Notes: generated by a model not told the origin, from the letters alone. Numbered from the stretch's first letter, positions 1-4,952 are shown. The stretch: 6,733 bases of DNA from Candidatus Pacearchaeota archaeon RBG_13_36_9 (GCA_001786395.1 MFWN01000062.1:13349-20081), one strand, 5' to 3'. Translations and numbers: made by a program.

Positions 1-81
1 ATAAATCAGGCCGAGGACATTGAATACAAGAGCCTTAACGAATTCTATCCTGAGCTAAGCAGAGAAGCAGGGAGAGGATAA
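1..81 (+). CDS. 3' end of an unidentified gene (partial, cut by window start)
   Basis: An open frame enters from the left edge and ends at a TAA at 79-81, giving 26 C-terminal residues that finish ...YPELSREAGRG. The fragment is hydrophilic and charged and I do not recognise it. Its reality is supported by its relation to the next gene: only 1 nt separates its stop from the following ATG, and its last codons contain the GGAGAGG ribosome-binding sequence (71-77) used by that gene. No promoter lies between the two, so they are probably co-transcribed. The identity of the full protein depends on sequence outside the window. Confidence 0.55.
   Translation: MNQAEDIEYKSLNEFYPELSREAGRG
71..77 (+). 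promoter_or_regulatory. Shine-Dalgarno site of the 142-residue ORF
   Basis: GGAGAGG ends 5 nt before the ATG at 83 and lies inside the final codons of the upstream gene. It fixes the start of the downstream gene and implies coupled translation, as no TATA box lies near enough to serve the second gene alone. Confidence 0.6.
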
Positions 82-82
82 A

Positions 83-511
83 ATGAAAGATAAAAGTAAA
101 GAACAAGCAAGAAAAAGGAAACTGGTTTTAGCAACTCAAGATTCTGATTTTTTTAGGTTTTCCTATTCTTTACTAGAGTATCATGGGTTTCCTAGAGCTT
201 CTATTCCTGAAGAGTATTACTATCTACTTGATTTCCGAGATCATAAAGAGGTAGTTATATTCACAACAGGCGACTATGATCCTAATAGCCCTTGGGAGGA
301 GTACCCAAGGATAAGAACCTTAGGACGAGACAGAAAAAATAAAGAAACAATCTGCATTTCCAATTATAAACCTATTTCTTTGTCTCCTAAGAAAATGGGT
401 AAAACTTCATGTACCAGGGGAGTTTTCCACCGTTCAGTAAGTTTTTCTGTTAAAGGAGTTTCCAAGAATTATAATTCATTAGATAAAAAACTCATAGAGG
501 CGGGTTTGTGA
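83..511 (+). CDS. uncharacterised 142-residue protein
   Basis: This is a complete soluble protein of 142 residues with a very basic first 13 residues, no signal peptide and no membrane segment. The start is supported by GGAGAGG 5 nt upstream and by coupling to the gene ending at 81. I do not recognise the family. The N-terminal half alternates hydrophobic strands and helices: KLVLATQDSD (about 13-22), a helix ending in EYHGF, then a second strand EVVIFTTGDYD (about 56-66). This layout faintly recalls an alpha/beta receiver-like or PIN-like fold, but the acidic active-site sets of those families are not convincingly present. The C-terminal third is basic and rich in Ser and Lys with two cysteines. 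The gene ends in TGA and uses some CGN arginine codons (CGA, CGT), unlike most neighbours, which is a weak hint of a different origin. It precedes a P-loop ATPase gene, but that gene has its own promoter. Confidence 0.72.
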   Translation: MKDKSKEQARKRKLVLATQDSDFFRFSYSLLEYHGFPRASIPEEYYYLLDFRDHKEVVIFTTGDYDPNSPWEEYPRIRTLGRDRKNKETICISNYKPISLSPKKMGKTSCTRGVFHRSVSFSVKGVSKNYNSLDKKLIEAGL

Positions 512-521
512 TTGGAATCTA

Positions 522-526
522 TTTTT
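522..526 (+). terminator. possible oligo-T terminator after the 142-residue ORF
   Basis: TTTTT begins 11 nt after the TGA at 509-511, and a second tract, TTTTTT, lies at 561-566. Archaeal RNA polymerase can terminate at T-rich tracts without a hairpin. Either tract could end the upstream transcript; the second lies within the core promoter region of the ATPase gene. Confidence 0.35.
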
Positions 527-542
527 CGCAATTTTCCATAAT

Positions 543-550
543 TTTATAAA
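543..550 (+). promoter_or_regulatory. archaeal TATA box of the ATPase gene
   Basis: TTTATAAA is centred about 27 nt before the ATG at 574. Archaeal initiation occurs about 26 nt downstream of the TATA centre, so transcription is expected to start at or within a base or two of the A of the ATG, giving a leaderless mRNA. No Shine-Dalgarno match lies between the box and the start, in agreement. Confidence 0.7.
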
Positions 551-573
551 CTCCCCCTTCTTTTTTCTTTAAT

Positions 574-1380
574 ATGGCTAAAAAAAAGAAGCAAAAACAA
601 TCAATTGCATGGAGGGCGTTTAAGCTGCCGTTTATAGGATTTGGAAAGCTGGCAGCTTATACCTACAGGAGAAGCAGGGAGGGAATGAGAGAGGCAAAGG
701 TTCAAAGAAAACTTGACAGATCTGTTGTTTATCATACAGAGCCGCAGTTTGAGGAGTTTCCGATTGTGAAAGAAATTACTGGAGAGTATTCTTATACTGA
801 AAAAAGGCTGTTTGAAGATAGTCTGATTGTGCTTATCTTTGGCAAGAGGGGAAGCGGGAAAAGCGCGCTTGGCTTTAAACTGCTGGAGAATATACACAGT
901 AAAACAGGAAGAAAGTGCTATGCTTTGGATATTGAGCAGGGAAAAATGCCTGCGTGGATTAAAAGCATAGATGACATAGAAAAAGTGCCTAACGGAGGGG
1001 TGATTTTAATTGATGAGGGGGCTATTTCTTTTGGTTCACGCGATTCAATGTCAAGTAAGAACAAGGAATTGAGCAAGCTATTGGCAATTGCAAGGCATAA
1101 AAATCTTACTTTAATATTTGTGACTCAAAATACAGGGCTTATTGACAAAAATGTTTTAGCACTTACTGATACCCTGCTGATAAAAGAAGGCAGCCTGCTT
1201 CAAATGGAAATGGAGAGAAAAGAAGTAAGGAAGTTTTATGACAAGGCAAATGATTTCCTGAAATTCGTAGAAGGTGATAAGAAAAAGTATTTTTATCTGA
1301 TTGACTCGGATTTTGAAGGGGTTTTAACACATAATCTTCCAAGCTTCTGGACAACCGGGCTGTCAAAAAACCAGGGATAA
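574..1380 (+). CDS. P-loop ATPase, HerA/FtsK superfamily, Zot/packaging-ATPase type
   Basis: The 268-residue protein has a clear P-loop NTPase core. Walker A is GKRGSGKS (90-97). Walker B is VILIDEG (143-149), with Asp147 coordinating Mg and Glu148 as the likely catalytic base. A strand LTLIFVTQN (178-186) ends in Gln185, the polar sensor residue typical of the HerA/FtsK superfamily, which includes FtsK, HerA, phage Zot/pI assembly ATPases and A32-type viral packaging ATPases. The compact core and the DEG...TQN arrangement most resemble Zot-like or packaging-type members. The N-terminus starts with Lys-rich MAKKKKQK, followed by a short hydrophobic stretch (LPFIGFGKLAAY, 18-29) and an Arg/Lys-rich helix, suggesting membrane or nucleic-acid contact; a true transmembrane helix is doubtful. 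The likely role is moving or packaging DNA, or powering assembly of a surface structure; the substrate cannot be read from sequence. The unknown genes upstream leave open a virus- or plasmid-derived module, but no capsid, integrase or replication gene is visible. Confidence 0.82.
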   Translation: MAKKKKQKQSIAWRAFKLPFIGFGKLAAYTYRRSREGMREAKVQRKLDRSVVYHTEPQFEEFPIVKEITGEYSYTEKRLFEDSLIVLIFGKRGSGKSALGFKLLENIHSKTGRKCYALDIEQGKMPAWIKSIDDIEKVPNGGVILIDEGAISFGSRDSMSSKNKELSKLLAIARHKNLTLIFVTQNTGLIDKNVLALTDTLLIKEGSLLQMEMERKEVRKFYDKANDFLKFVEGDKKKYFYLIDSDFEGVLTHNLPSFWTTGLSKNQG

Positions 1381-1385
1381 AAAAA
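1379..1385 (-). terminator. oligo-T terminator of the DUF1028 gene
   Basis: Seven adenines on the + strand read as TTTTTTT on the minus transcript, starting just after the DUF1028 stop codon (TAA at 1389-1387). They overlap the stop codon of the convergent ATPase gene. An uninterrupted T7 is a good archaeal intrinsic termination signal. Confidence 0.5.
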
Positions 1386-1386
1386 T

Positions 1387-2043
1387 TTAGTATTTGAAGT
1401 TAGAAGAAAAGAAATTGTCTGCTTTCATTCTTTTTTTCAACAAATCTTTTAAGTCCTGGATGGGCGTTGCACTACAATCTATTCTTAAATCAATCCATCT
1501 GTCCCCAATGCCAAGCGGACCTTTATTTTTCTTAACAATAAATAAAGATGCAGAACCATAGGGCTTGTTTCTCTTATCCCCACCAACTTTTTCTCCTGCT
1601 ATTAATGATTTTATCAATCTATCCGCTAAATTTCCTTTTGATTTGATAAAAGTTTTGGAGACAGCATCTAAAACCTCTTTTCCTGCAAGCATATTACCTG
1701 CACAAATAAAATCCCTTCCAGAAATGTGCCCTGCAAAGTCTACATTTCCCTTTCCAGTAAAACCTGCAGATTCTCCCCTTGCATTAATAACTATAACTTG
1801 CCTCATTTCTTTTCTTTTGTCATTTTTTACAAGCAAATTTATTATTTCTGGGGGTTTGATTCCTTTTTCTAAGAGAGAAATGGCTTTTTCTCTGTAAAGA
1901 ATATTCGGATAAGACTGTGTTGCTACTCCCCCAACTCCAAATTTTGCAAGAGGGACTATTGCTCCACAGGCAATTGCTTTTGTAGCAGTCGCAACCCCAA
2001 TTTCACCTGTCTTTTTATCAATTCCTATAATACTAAAGGTCAT
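1387..2043 (-). CDS. DUF1028 family protein (predicted Ntn-hydrolase fold)
   Basis: The 218-residue protein matches the DUF1028 (COG3342-type) pattern along its whole length. It begins MTFSIIGID with GEIGVATATKAIACGAIVP (about 14-32), where family members read GEFGVAVASK..AVGSVVP. It continues with GVGGVATQSYPN (37-48), a VINARGESAGFTG segment, GHISGRDFICAGNMLAG, and a late KVGGDKRNKPYGSASLFIV block. From memory, the family adopts an Ntn-hydrolase-like fold; Thr2, exposed after Met removal, would then be the candidate nucleophile, but no substrate is established. Many bacterial members carry an extra C-terminal peptidoglycan-binding domain; this copy stops after the core domain and has no signal peptide, so it is probably cytoplasmic. 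A TATA box centred about 27 nt from the ATG and no Shine-Dalgarno sequence point to a leaderless transcript. The gene is convergent with the ATPase gene (6 nt apart) and divergent from the membrane protein/gap operon. Confidence 0.9.
   Translation of the reverse strand: MTFSIIGIDKKTGEIGVATATKAIACGAIVPLAKFGVGGVATQSYPNILYREKAISLLEKGIKPPEIINLLVKNDKRKEMRQVIVINARGESAGFTGKGNVDFAGHISGRDFICAGNMLAGKEVLDAVSKTFIKSKGNLADRLIKSLIAGEKVGGDKRNKPYGSASLFIVKKNKGPLGIGDRWIDLRIDCSATPIQDLKDLLKKRMKADNFFSSNFKY
1431..1437 (+). terminator. oligo-T terminator candidate for the ATPase transcript
   Basis: TTTTTTT on the + strand lies 50 nt past the ATPase stop codon and inside the 3' end of the opposing DUF1028 gene, where it corresponds to Lys codons. 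It is the first T7 tract met by the rightward transcript. Confidence 0.45.
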
Positions 2044-2066
2044 TATGAATGGTTAAAGATTTATTG

Positions 2067-2074
2067 ATTTAAAT
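2067..2074 (-). promoter_or_regulatory. archaeal TATA box of the DUF1028 gene
   Basis: ATTTAAAT is centred about 27 nt from the start codon (2043-2041) on the minus strand and is preceded by a purine-rich BRE-like run (read on the minus strand across about 2086-2075). The spacing predicts a leaderless transcript, consistent with the lack of a Shine-Dalgarno sequence. Confidence 0.6.
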
Positions 2075-2097
2075 TTCTTTTCTTTTCTAACCGGGGC

Positions 2098-2111
2098 ACA
2101 CTCGCGAGTGT
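2098..2111. promoter_or_regulatory. perfect 14-bp GC-rich dyad between divergent promoters, possible operator
   Basis: ACACTCGCGAGTGT is its own reverse complement and sits in a short GC-rich patch inside a very AT-rich intergenic region. Allowing one bulged T, the symmetry extends to CAC...GTG. It lies about 34 bp from the centre of the DUF1028 TATA box and about 64 bp from that of the rightward operon, just upstream of both core promoters. A dimeric regulator binding here could act on either or both. A terminator role is unlikely, because both flanking genes are transcribed away from it and no T tract adjoins it. Confidence 0.5.
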
Positions 2112-2164
2112 TGTGTAACAAAAGCTTAAATTTTATTTTTTGCTACAAAAAGGGTAGAGAAACC

Positions 2165-2172
2165 TTTATAAG
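2165..2172 (+). promoter_or_regulatory. TATA box of the membrane protein-gap operon
   Basis: TTTATAAG with a BRE-like GAGAAACC directly upstream (2157-2164). The expected start is near 2195, leaving a leader of about 17 nt that contains the GGAGG site. An alternative box, TTATATAA at 2183-2190, would start transcription at about the ATG and lose the ribosome-binding site, so the upstream box is preferred. Confidence 0.65.
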
Positions 2173-2176
2173 CCAA

Positions 2177-2196
2177 TATATATTATATAATATATA
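2177..2196. repeat. perfect 20-bp AT-only palindrome over the predicted transcription start
   Basis: The half site TATATATTAT is followed directly by its exact reverse complement. The palindrome fills the space between the TATA box (2165-2172) and the predicted start point near 2195. It could be an operator whose occupation blocks polymerase, or a melting-prone initiation region. Alternating A/T sequence becomes palindromic easily by chance, so function is uncertain. Confidence 0.45.
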
Positions 2197-2202
2197 AAAA
2201 AA

Positions 2203-2207
2203 GGAGG
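2203..2207 (+). promoter_or_regulatory. strong Shine-Dalgarno site (GGAGG) of the 86-residue ORF
   Basis: GGAGG ends 4 nt before the ATG at 2212 and is the strongest match to the 16S rRNA 3' end in the window. It fixes the start codon and indicates a leadered mRNA. Confidence 0.75.
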
Positions 2208-2211
2208 AAAA

Positions 2212-2472
2212 ATGTACTTAAAACCTACTTTGTGGAAAACTATACTTCCCATTGTTATTGGACTGGCTGTTTTCATTTACTTAGTTGGCAGTTTAGGATG
2301 CAACCAGGGATGCTCCTATGGCACAGAGTTTAACATAGGGTTCCTTTTAGCAATAGCCATTTATCTTTCAATCAGCCTCTTCCAGAAAAAAAGAATCAGA
2401 GAATTGCCAAGAGAAAATAAAAAACAGGTTGGCAAAAGAAAAAGGAAGAAGGTAAAAAAGAGGAAAAGATAA
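2212..2472 (+). CDS. small two-helix membrane protein with a polybasic C-terminal tail
   Basis: This 86-residue protein has two predicted membrane helices (about 10-29 and 42-57). The loop between them carries a cysteine pair (Cys30, Cys34 in GCNQGC). From residue 59 on, 18 of the last 28 residues are Lys or Arg, ending KRKRKKVKKRKR. The positive-inside rule places both ends in the cytoplasm and the cysteine loop outside, where it could form a disulfide or bind metal. The tail could bind nucleic acid, acidic lipid headgroups or an acidic protein. The family is not recognised, but its start (KPTLWK, 4-9, just before helix 1) and the Cys pair after helix 1 parallel the 104-residue protein at 6324-6638. 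It has the strongest ribosome-binding site in the window. Its stop codon is 3 nt from the gap start, so the two are very probably one operon. The A-rich 3' end partly explains the Lys/Arg richness. Confidence 0.75.
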   Translation: MYLKPTLWKTILPIVIGLAVFIYLVGSLGCNQGCSYGTEFNIGFLLAIAIYLSISLFQKKRIRELPRENKKQVGKRKRKKVKKRKR

Positions 2473-2475
2473 ACT

Positions 2476-3465
2476 ATGAGGGTAGCAATTAATGGATTGG
2501 GAAGAATAGGGAGGCCTGTATTAAAATTATGCCTGCAGAACAGGATTAAGGTTGTGGCTGTCAATGACCTTGCAACTCCTGAGGTTCTTGCTTACCTTTT
2601 GAAGTATGATTCTGTTTATGGCAGATATACTGAAAAAGTAACCTATGGCGAGAATTATATTAAAGTTGGAAAGAGGAAAATAAGAGTCTATTCTGAGACA
2701 GACCCTGAAAAACTCCCATGGGGAAGGCTGGGAGTTGATGCAGTTGTTGAGTCAACTGGAAAATTCAGGACAAGAGAGGAAGCTTATAAGCATATTCTTG
2801 CTGGGGCAAAAAAAGTTGTTATTTCTGCACCTTCTCCGAATCCTGATGTTACAATTGTGCCAGGAGTAAATGATGAGGATTATAATAAAGTGTATGAGAT
2901 TTTTTCACTTGGCTCGTGCACAACTAATTGCCTGGCGCCTGTTGCAAAAGTTCTGGACAAGGAGTTTGGAATAACAAAAGGGTTTATGACAACAGTTCAT
3001 GCTTACACTAACGACCAGAATATTTTGGATTTGGCGCATAAAAAGCTCAGGAGGACAAGGGCAGCTGGCATTAATATTATCCCTACAACAAGCGGGGCTA
3101 CAGAGTCGGTGGTGGCTGTATTGCCTCAGTTAAAAGGGAGATTGGATGGCTTGGCTTTAAGAGTGCCTGTTGCATGCGGCAGTGTTGTGGACTTTGTCTG
3201 CCAGCTTCAAAATCCAGCAACTGTCAAAAGAATAAATAATGCGTTTGAAAGAGCAGCAAACAAAGAAATGAAAGGAATCCTTCAATACAACCAGGAGGAA
3301 ATAGTCAGTTCAGATATCATAGGAAATCCACACTCTTCTATTTTTGACTCCACATTGACACAGGTAATTGGAGGAGAGGGGCACTTAGTGAAGGTATTTT
3401 CCTGGTATGACAACGAATTTGGGTACAGCAACAGGATGGTTGATTTCCTGAAGAAGTTGAGATAA
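2476..3465 (+). CDS. gap: glyceraldehyde-3-phosphate dehydrogenase, class I (bacterial type)
   Basis: The 329-residue length and full motif set match phosphorylating class I GAPDH (EC 1.2.1.12 type), which converts glyceraldehyde 3-phosphate, phosphate and NAD(P) to 1,3-bisphosphoglycerate in glycolysis or gluconeogenesis. Visible are the Rossmann start INGLGRIGR (5-13), Asp31 in VND binding the NAD ribose, the catalytic block SCTTNCLAP with nucleophile Cys148, His175 in TTVHAYTND as base, the S-loop RRTRAAGINIIPTTSGA, Arg229 in LRVP, and WYDNEFGYSNR (310-320) with Asn313 near the nicotinamide. Asp31 favours NAD; Ala187 replaces the Pro next to the S-loop that in Bacillus-type enzymes goes with strict NAD use, so mixed specificity is possible. 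The SLGSCTTN form differs from the common SNASCTTN. Most archaea use the unrelated-looking class II enzyme, so this gene was probably acquired from bacteria. It follows the 86-residue membrane protein gene by 3 nt with only a distant GAGG (2460-2463), suggesting translational coupling. Confidence 0.97.
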   Translation: MRVAINGLGRIGRPVLKLCLQNRIKVVAVNDLATPEVLAYLLKYDSVYGRYTEKVTYGENYIKVGKRKIRVYSETDPEKLPWGRLGVDAVVESTGKFRTREEAYKHILAGAKKVVISAPSPNPDVTIVPGVNDEDYNKVYEIFSLGSCTTNCLAPVAKVLDKEFGITKGFMTTVHAYTNDQNILDLAHKKLRRTRAAGINIIPTTSGATESVVAVLPQLKGRLDGLALRVPVACGSVVDFVCQLQNPATVKRINNAFERAANKEMKGILQYNQEEIVSSDIIGNPHSSIFDSTLTQVIGGEGHLVKVFSWYDNEFGYSNRMVDFLKKLR

Positions 3466-3492
3466 GAAAATCAAAGATTTTCTGTATCTTAA
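3457..3492 (+). terminator. long hairpin spanning the gap stop codon
   Basis: The segments 3457-3472 and 3476-3492 pair almost completely: 15 of 16 positions are Watson-Crick, one is G-U, with one bulged base and an AAA loop. The inner part, AGAAAATC-AAA-GATTTTCT, is perfect. The stop codon TAA (3463-3465) sits in the left arm. No strong T tract follows, so it is not a classic intrinsic terminator; it could protect the 3' end, mark a processing site or help termination. Confidence 0.5.
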
Positions 3493-3522
3493 ACTCAAAG
3501 AGATTTAAGGCAAGAAACAGGG

Positions 3523-3534
3523 AACATTTATATA
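3523..3534 (+). promoter_or_regulatory. BRE/TATA promoter of the 139-residue ORF
   Basis: AACATTTATATA; the TATA core TTTATATA (3527-3534) is centred about 25-26 nt before the ATG at 3556, giving a leaderless transcript. The AACATTTATA segment recurs at 3987 and 6672. Confidence 0.65.
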
Positions 3535-3555
3535 ATTTACATAAACTACATTCTT

Positions 3556-3975
3556 ATGGATACTTTTGAAAGAAAATATGGTGTTAAAGAAGATGAAAAA
3601 ACCAGAAGGGTTCATGCAAGCAGAAGAATGTTTTGTATTTATCAAGACCAATTAGTTATTGCAGAGCCCAATTTACCTTATTCTCATGCTGTTTGGTTTG
3701 AAAAAAATGGGTGGATGTCTGAACAAGAGGATAGCTTTATGAATGATGCTGTAAGGGGAATTGTGGATAGTGAAGGAGACGTTTATTTTTATATTGGATA
3801 TGATTTTAGAGTAAACCGCCAAATTGAACCTATTTTTTTCAGGCACTTGGGCGAATTGGTTGAAAAACTTGGATTAATGCCCGATGCCAGAATATTTGGA
3901 GGGTCAGTAAAACCAGAATCAGGCAAAAGATGGCTTCCAAGAAAAGAGTATGGGCAGATTAAAGATAATTTGTAA
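3556..3975 (+). CDS. uncharacterised 139-residue protein
   Basis: This complete soluble protein has no signal peptide or membrane helix, and I cannot name its family. It is rich in aromatics and looks like a compact alpha/beta domain: a basic helix EKTRRVHASRRM (14-25), strands around FCIYQDQLVIAEP (26-38), HAVWFEKNGWM, then a strand pair GDVYFYIGYDF (about 74-84), a helix FRHLGELVEKLGL and a C-terminal GGSVKPESGKRWLPRKEYG. The proline, glycine and tryptophan positions give the impression of a conserved globular domain rather than a spurious frame, and the promoter geometry supports this: the TATA box is about 25-26 nt before the ATG with no Shine-Dalgarno sequence. It is a single-gene unit between gap and the flavin reductase gene, so context does not suggest a role. 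Confidence 0.75.
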   Translation: MDTFERKYGVKEDEKTRRVHASRRMFCIYQDQLVIAEPNLPYSHAVWFEKNGWMSEQEDSFMNDAVRGIVDSEGDVYFYIGYDFRVNRQIEPIFFRHLGELVEKLGLMPDARIFGGSVKPESGKRWLPRKEYGQIKDNL

Positions 3976-3986
3976 GCACAAACAAT

Positions 3987-3998
3987 AACATTTATAAT
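3987..3998 (+). promoter_or_regulatory. BRE/TATA promoter of the flavin reductase gene
   Basis: AACATTTATAAT, with TATA core TTTATAAT at 3991-3998. The expected start is near 4021, giving a leader of about 14 nt that contains the GGTGA site. A second TATA-like string near 4017-4024 is too close to the ATG to serve it. Confidence 0.65.
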
Positions 3999-4026
3999 AT
4001 CTTATTTGTTCTTTATTTTATAAAAA

Positions 4027-4031
4027 GGTGA
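4027..4031 (+). promoter_or_regulatory. Shine-Dalgarno site (GGTGA) of the flavin reductase gene
   Basis: GGTGA, complementary to the archaeal 16S rRNA 3' end, lies 3 nt before the ATG at 4035. It supports this start codon, which also places the FAD-binding strand correctly at the N-terminus. Confidence 0.6.
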
Positions 4032-4034
4032 AAA

Positions 4035-4952
4035 ATGCTTTACGATTTGATTATCATTGGGGCAGGGCCTGCTGGAATGACTGCTGGAATTTATGCAGCA
4101 AGGCAGAAAATAAAATTTATTATTATAAGCATGGATGTTGGAGGGCAGATGGGCTGGAGTTCTGAAGTGGATAATTATCCAGGAGTTCCTGATAAAAGCG
4201 GGATTGCGTTAGTTGACAGATTTCAGAAGCATATGCAGGATTATAAAATAAAAATAAAACAGGAAGAAATCTTAAAATTAGAGAAAAATAAAAACATCTG
4301 CGTTGTAAAAACAAAGAAAAATGTTTATGAAAGCAAGGCAGTCATAATTGCTTCTGGAAAAAAGCCAAGGAAGCTTAATGTTCCCGGAGAGGAAAATTTT
4401 ACGGGATTAGGAGTGAATTATTGCGCTGTATGTGATGCCCCTTTGTATAAGGACAAGGTTTGCGCAGTAGTGGGCGGGGGAAATTCCGGCATGGACGCTG
4501 CTTTGTTCCTTTCAAAGTACGCAAAAAAAGTTTATATTTTAGAATATCTCCTTAAGTTAGGAGGGGATAACTTTCTAAGGGAAAAAGTTCTTAATGAGAA
4601 GAAGATAACAGTTATTACAGGAGCAAAAATGAAAGAGATTCTTGGAAATAAGTTCGTTGAAAAGTTAAGATATGAGACTGAAGGGGCTATAAAAGAGTTG
4701 AGTGTTGATGGTATTTTTGTAGAAATAGGACTAGTAAGCCAGTATGACTTTACAGATGTCCAGAAAAACAAGTGGGGGGAGATAATGATTTACAGAAGCA
4801 CTATAAGTCATGAAGAGAATATGACTGATATTTCTGGAATTTTTGCAGCAGGCGACTGCACAGATATCCCTTCTAAGCAGATTATAGTTGCAGCAGGTGA
4901 AGGTGCTAAAGCTGCCCTGGCTTCTTTTAACTATATTAACAGGTTGAAATAA
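4035..4952 (+). CDS. trxB: thioredoxin reductase / AhpF-like flavin disulfide reductase, probably NADH-dependent
   Basis: The 305 residues cover the standard TrxR fold: an FAD domain starting DLIIIGAGPAG (4-14), a central NAD(P) domain with VVGGGNSG (145-152), and the C-terminal FAD motif FAAGDCTD (270-277). The redox disulfide is Cys130-Ala-Val-Cys133 followed by Asp134, inside the NAD domain as in low-molecular-weight TrxR. The enzyme passes electrons from a pyridine nucleotide through FAD to a small thiol protein. The NADPH phosphate-binding HRRxxxR signature of TrxR is missing; the matching segment reads VYILEYLLKLGGD with Glu170 at the strand end, which favours NADH. The C-terminal third (GIFVEIGL, MGEI-like GEIMI, KQIIVAAGEGAKAALASFNY) resembles the AhpF reductase core more than NADPH-TrxR. 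AhpF's N-terminal thioredoxin-like domains are absent, so it would need a separate glutaredoxin- or thioredoxin-like partner, and none is in this window. It has its own promoter and Shine-Dalgarno site. Confidence 0.93.
   Translation: MLYDLIIIGAGPAGMTAGIYAARQKIKFIIISMDVGGQMGWSSEVDNYPGVPDKSGIALVDRFQKHMQDYKIKIKQEEILKLEKNKNICVVKTKKNVYESKAVIIASGKKPRKLNVPGEENFTGLGVNYCAVCDAPLYKDKVCAVVGGGNSGMDAALFLSKYAKKVYILEYLLKLGGDNFLREKVLNEKKITVITGAKMKEILGNKFVEKLRYETEGAIKELSVDGIFVEIGLVSQYDFTDVQKNKWGEIMIYRSTISHEENMTDISGIFAAGDCTDIPSKQIIVAAGEGAKAALASFNYINRLK

Noticed and set aside
113..160. LATQDSDFFRF in the 142-residue protein resembles the TQD segment of PIN nucleases or the start of receiver domains.
   Set aside because: In PIN domains this segment lies near the C-terminal end with other acidic residues before it, and the receiver phosphoacceptor and Lys are not convincingly in place. 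It is kept as uncharacterised.
62..681. A 13-bp direct match, GAGAAGCAGGGAG, at 62-74 and 669-681.
   Set aside because: It is read in different codon frames in two unrelated genes and is purine-rich, so chance similarity is more likely than att sites or a duplication.
1565..1897. A 110-codon open frame on the + strand opposite the DUF1028 gene.
   Set aside because: It is the antisense of a clear family member, has no promoter or ribosome-binding site, and its composition is that expected from the opposite strand.
2086..2125. A GC-rich patch in an AT-rich intergenic region could mark a small structured RNA.
   Set aside because: Only a 14-bp palindrome with no further stems, no T tract and no dedicated TATA box is visible, so an operator-type dyad is the simpler reading.
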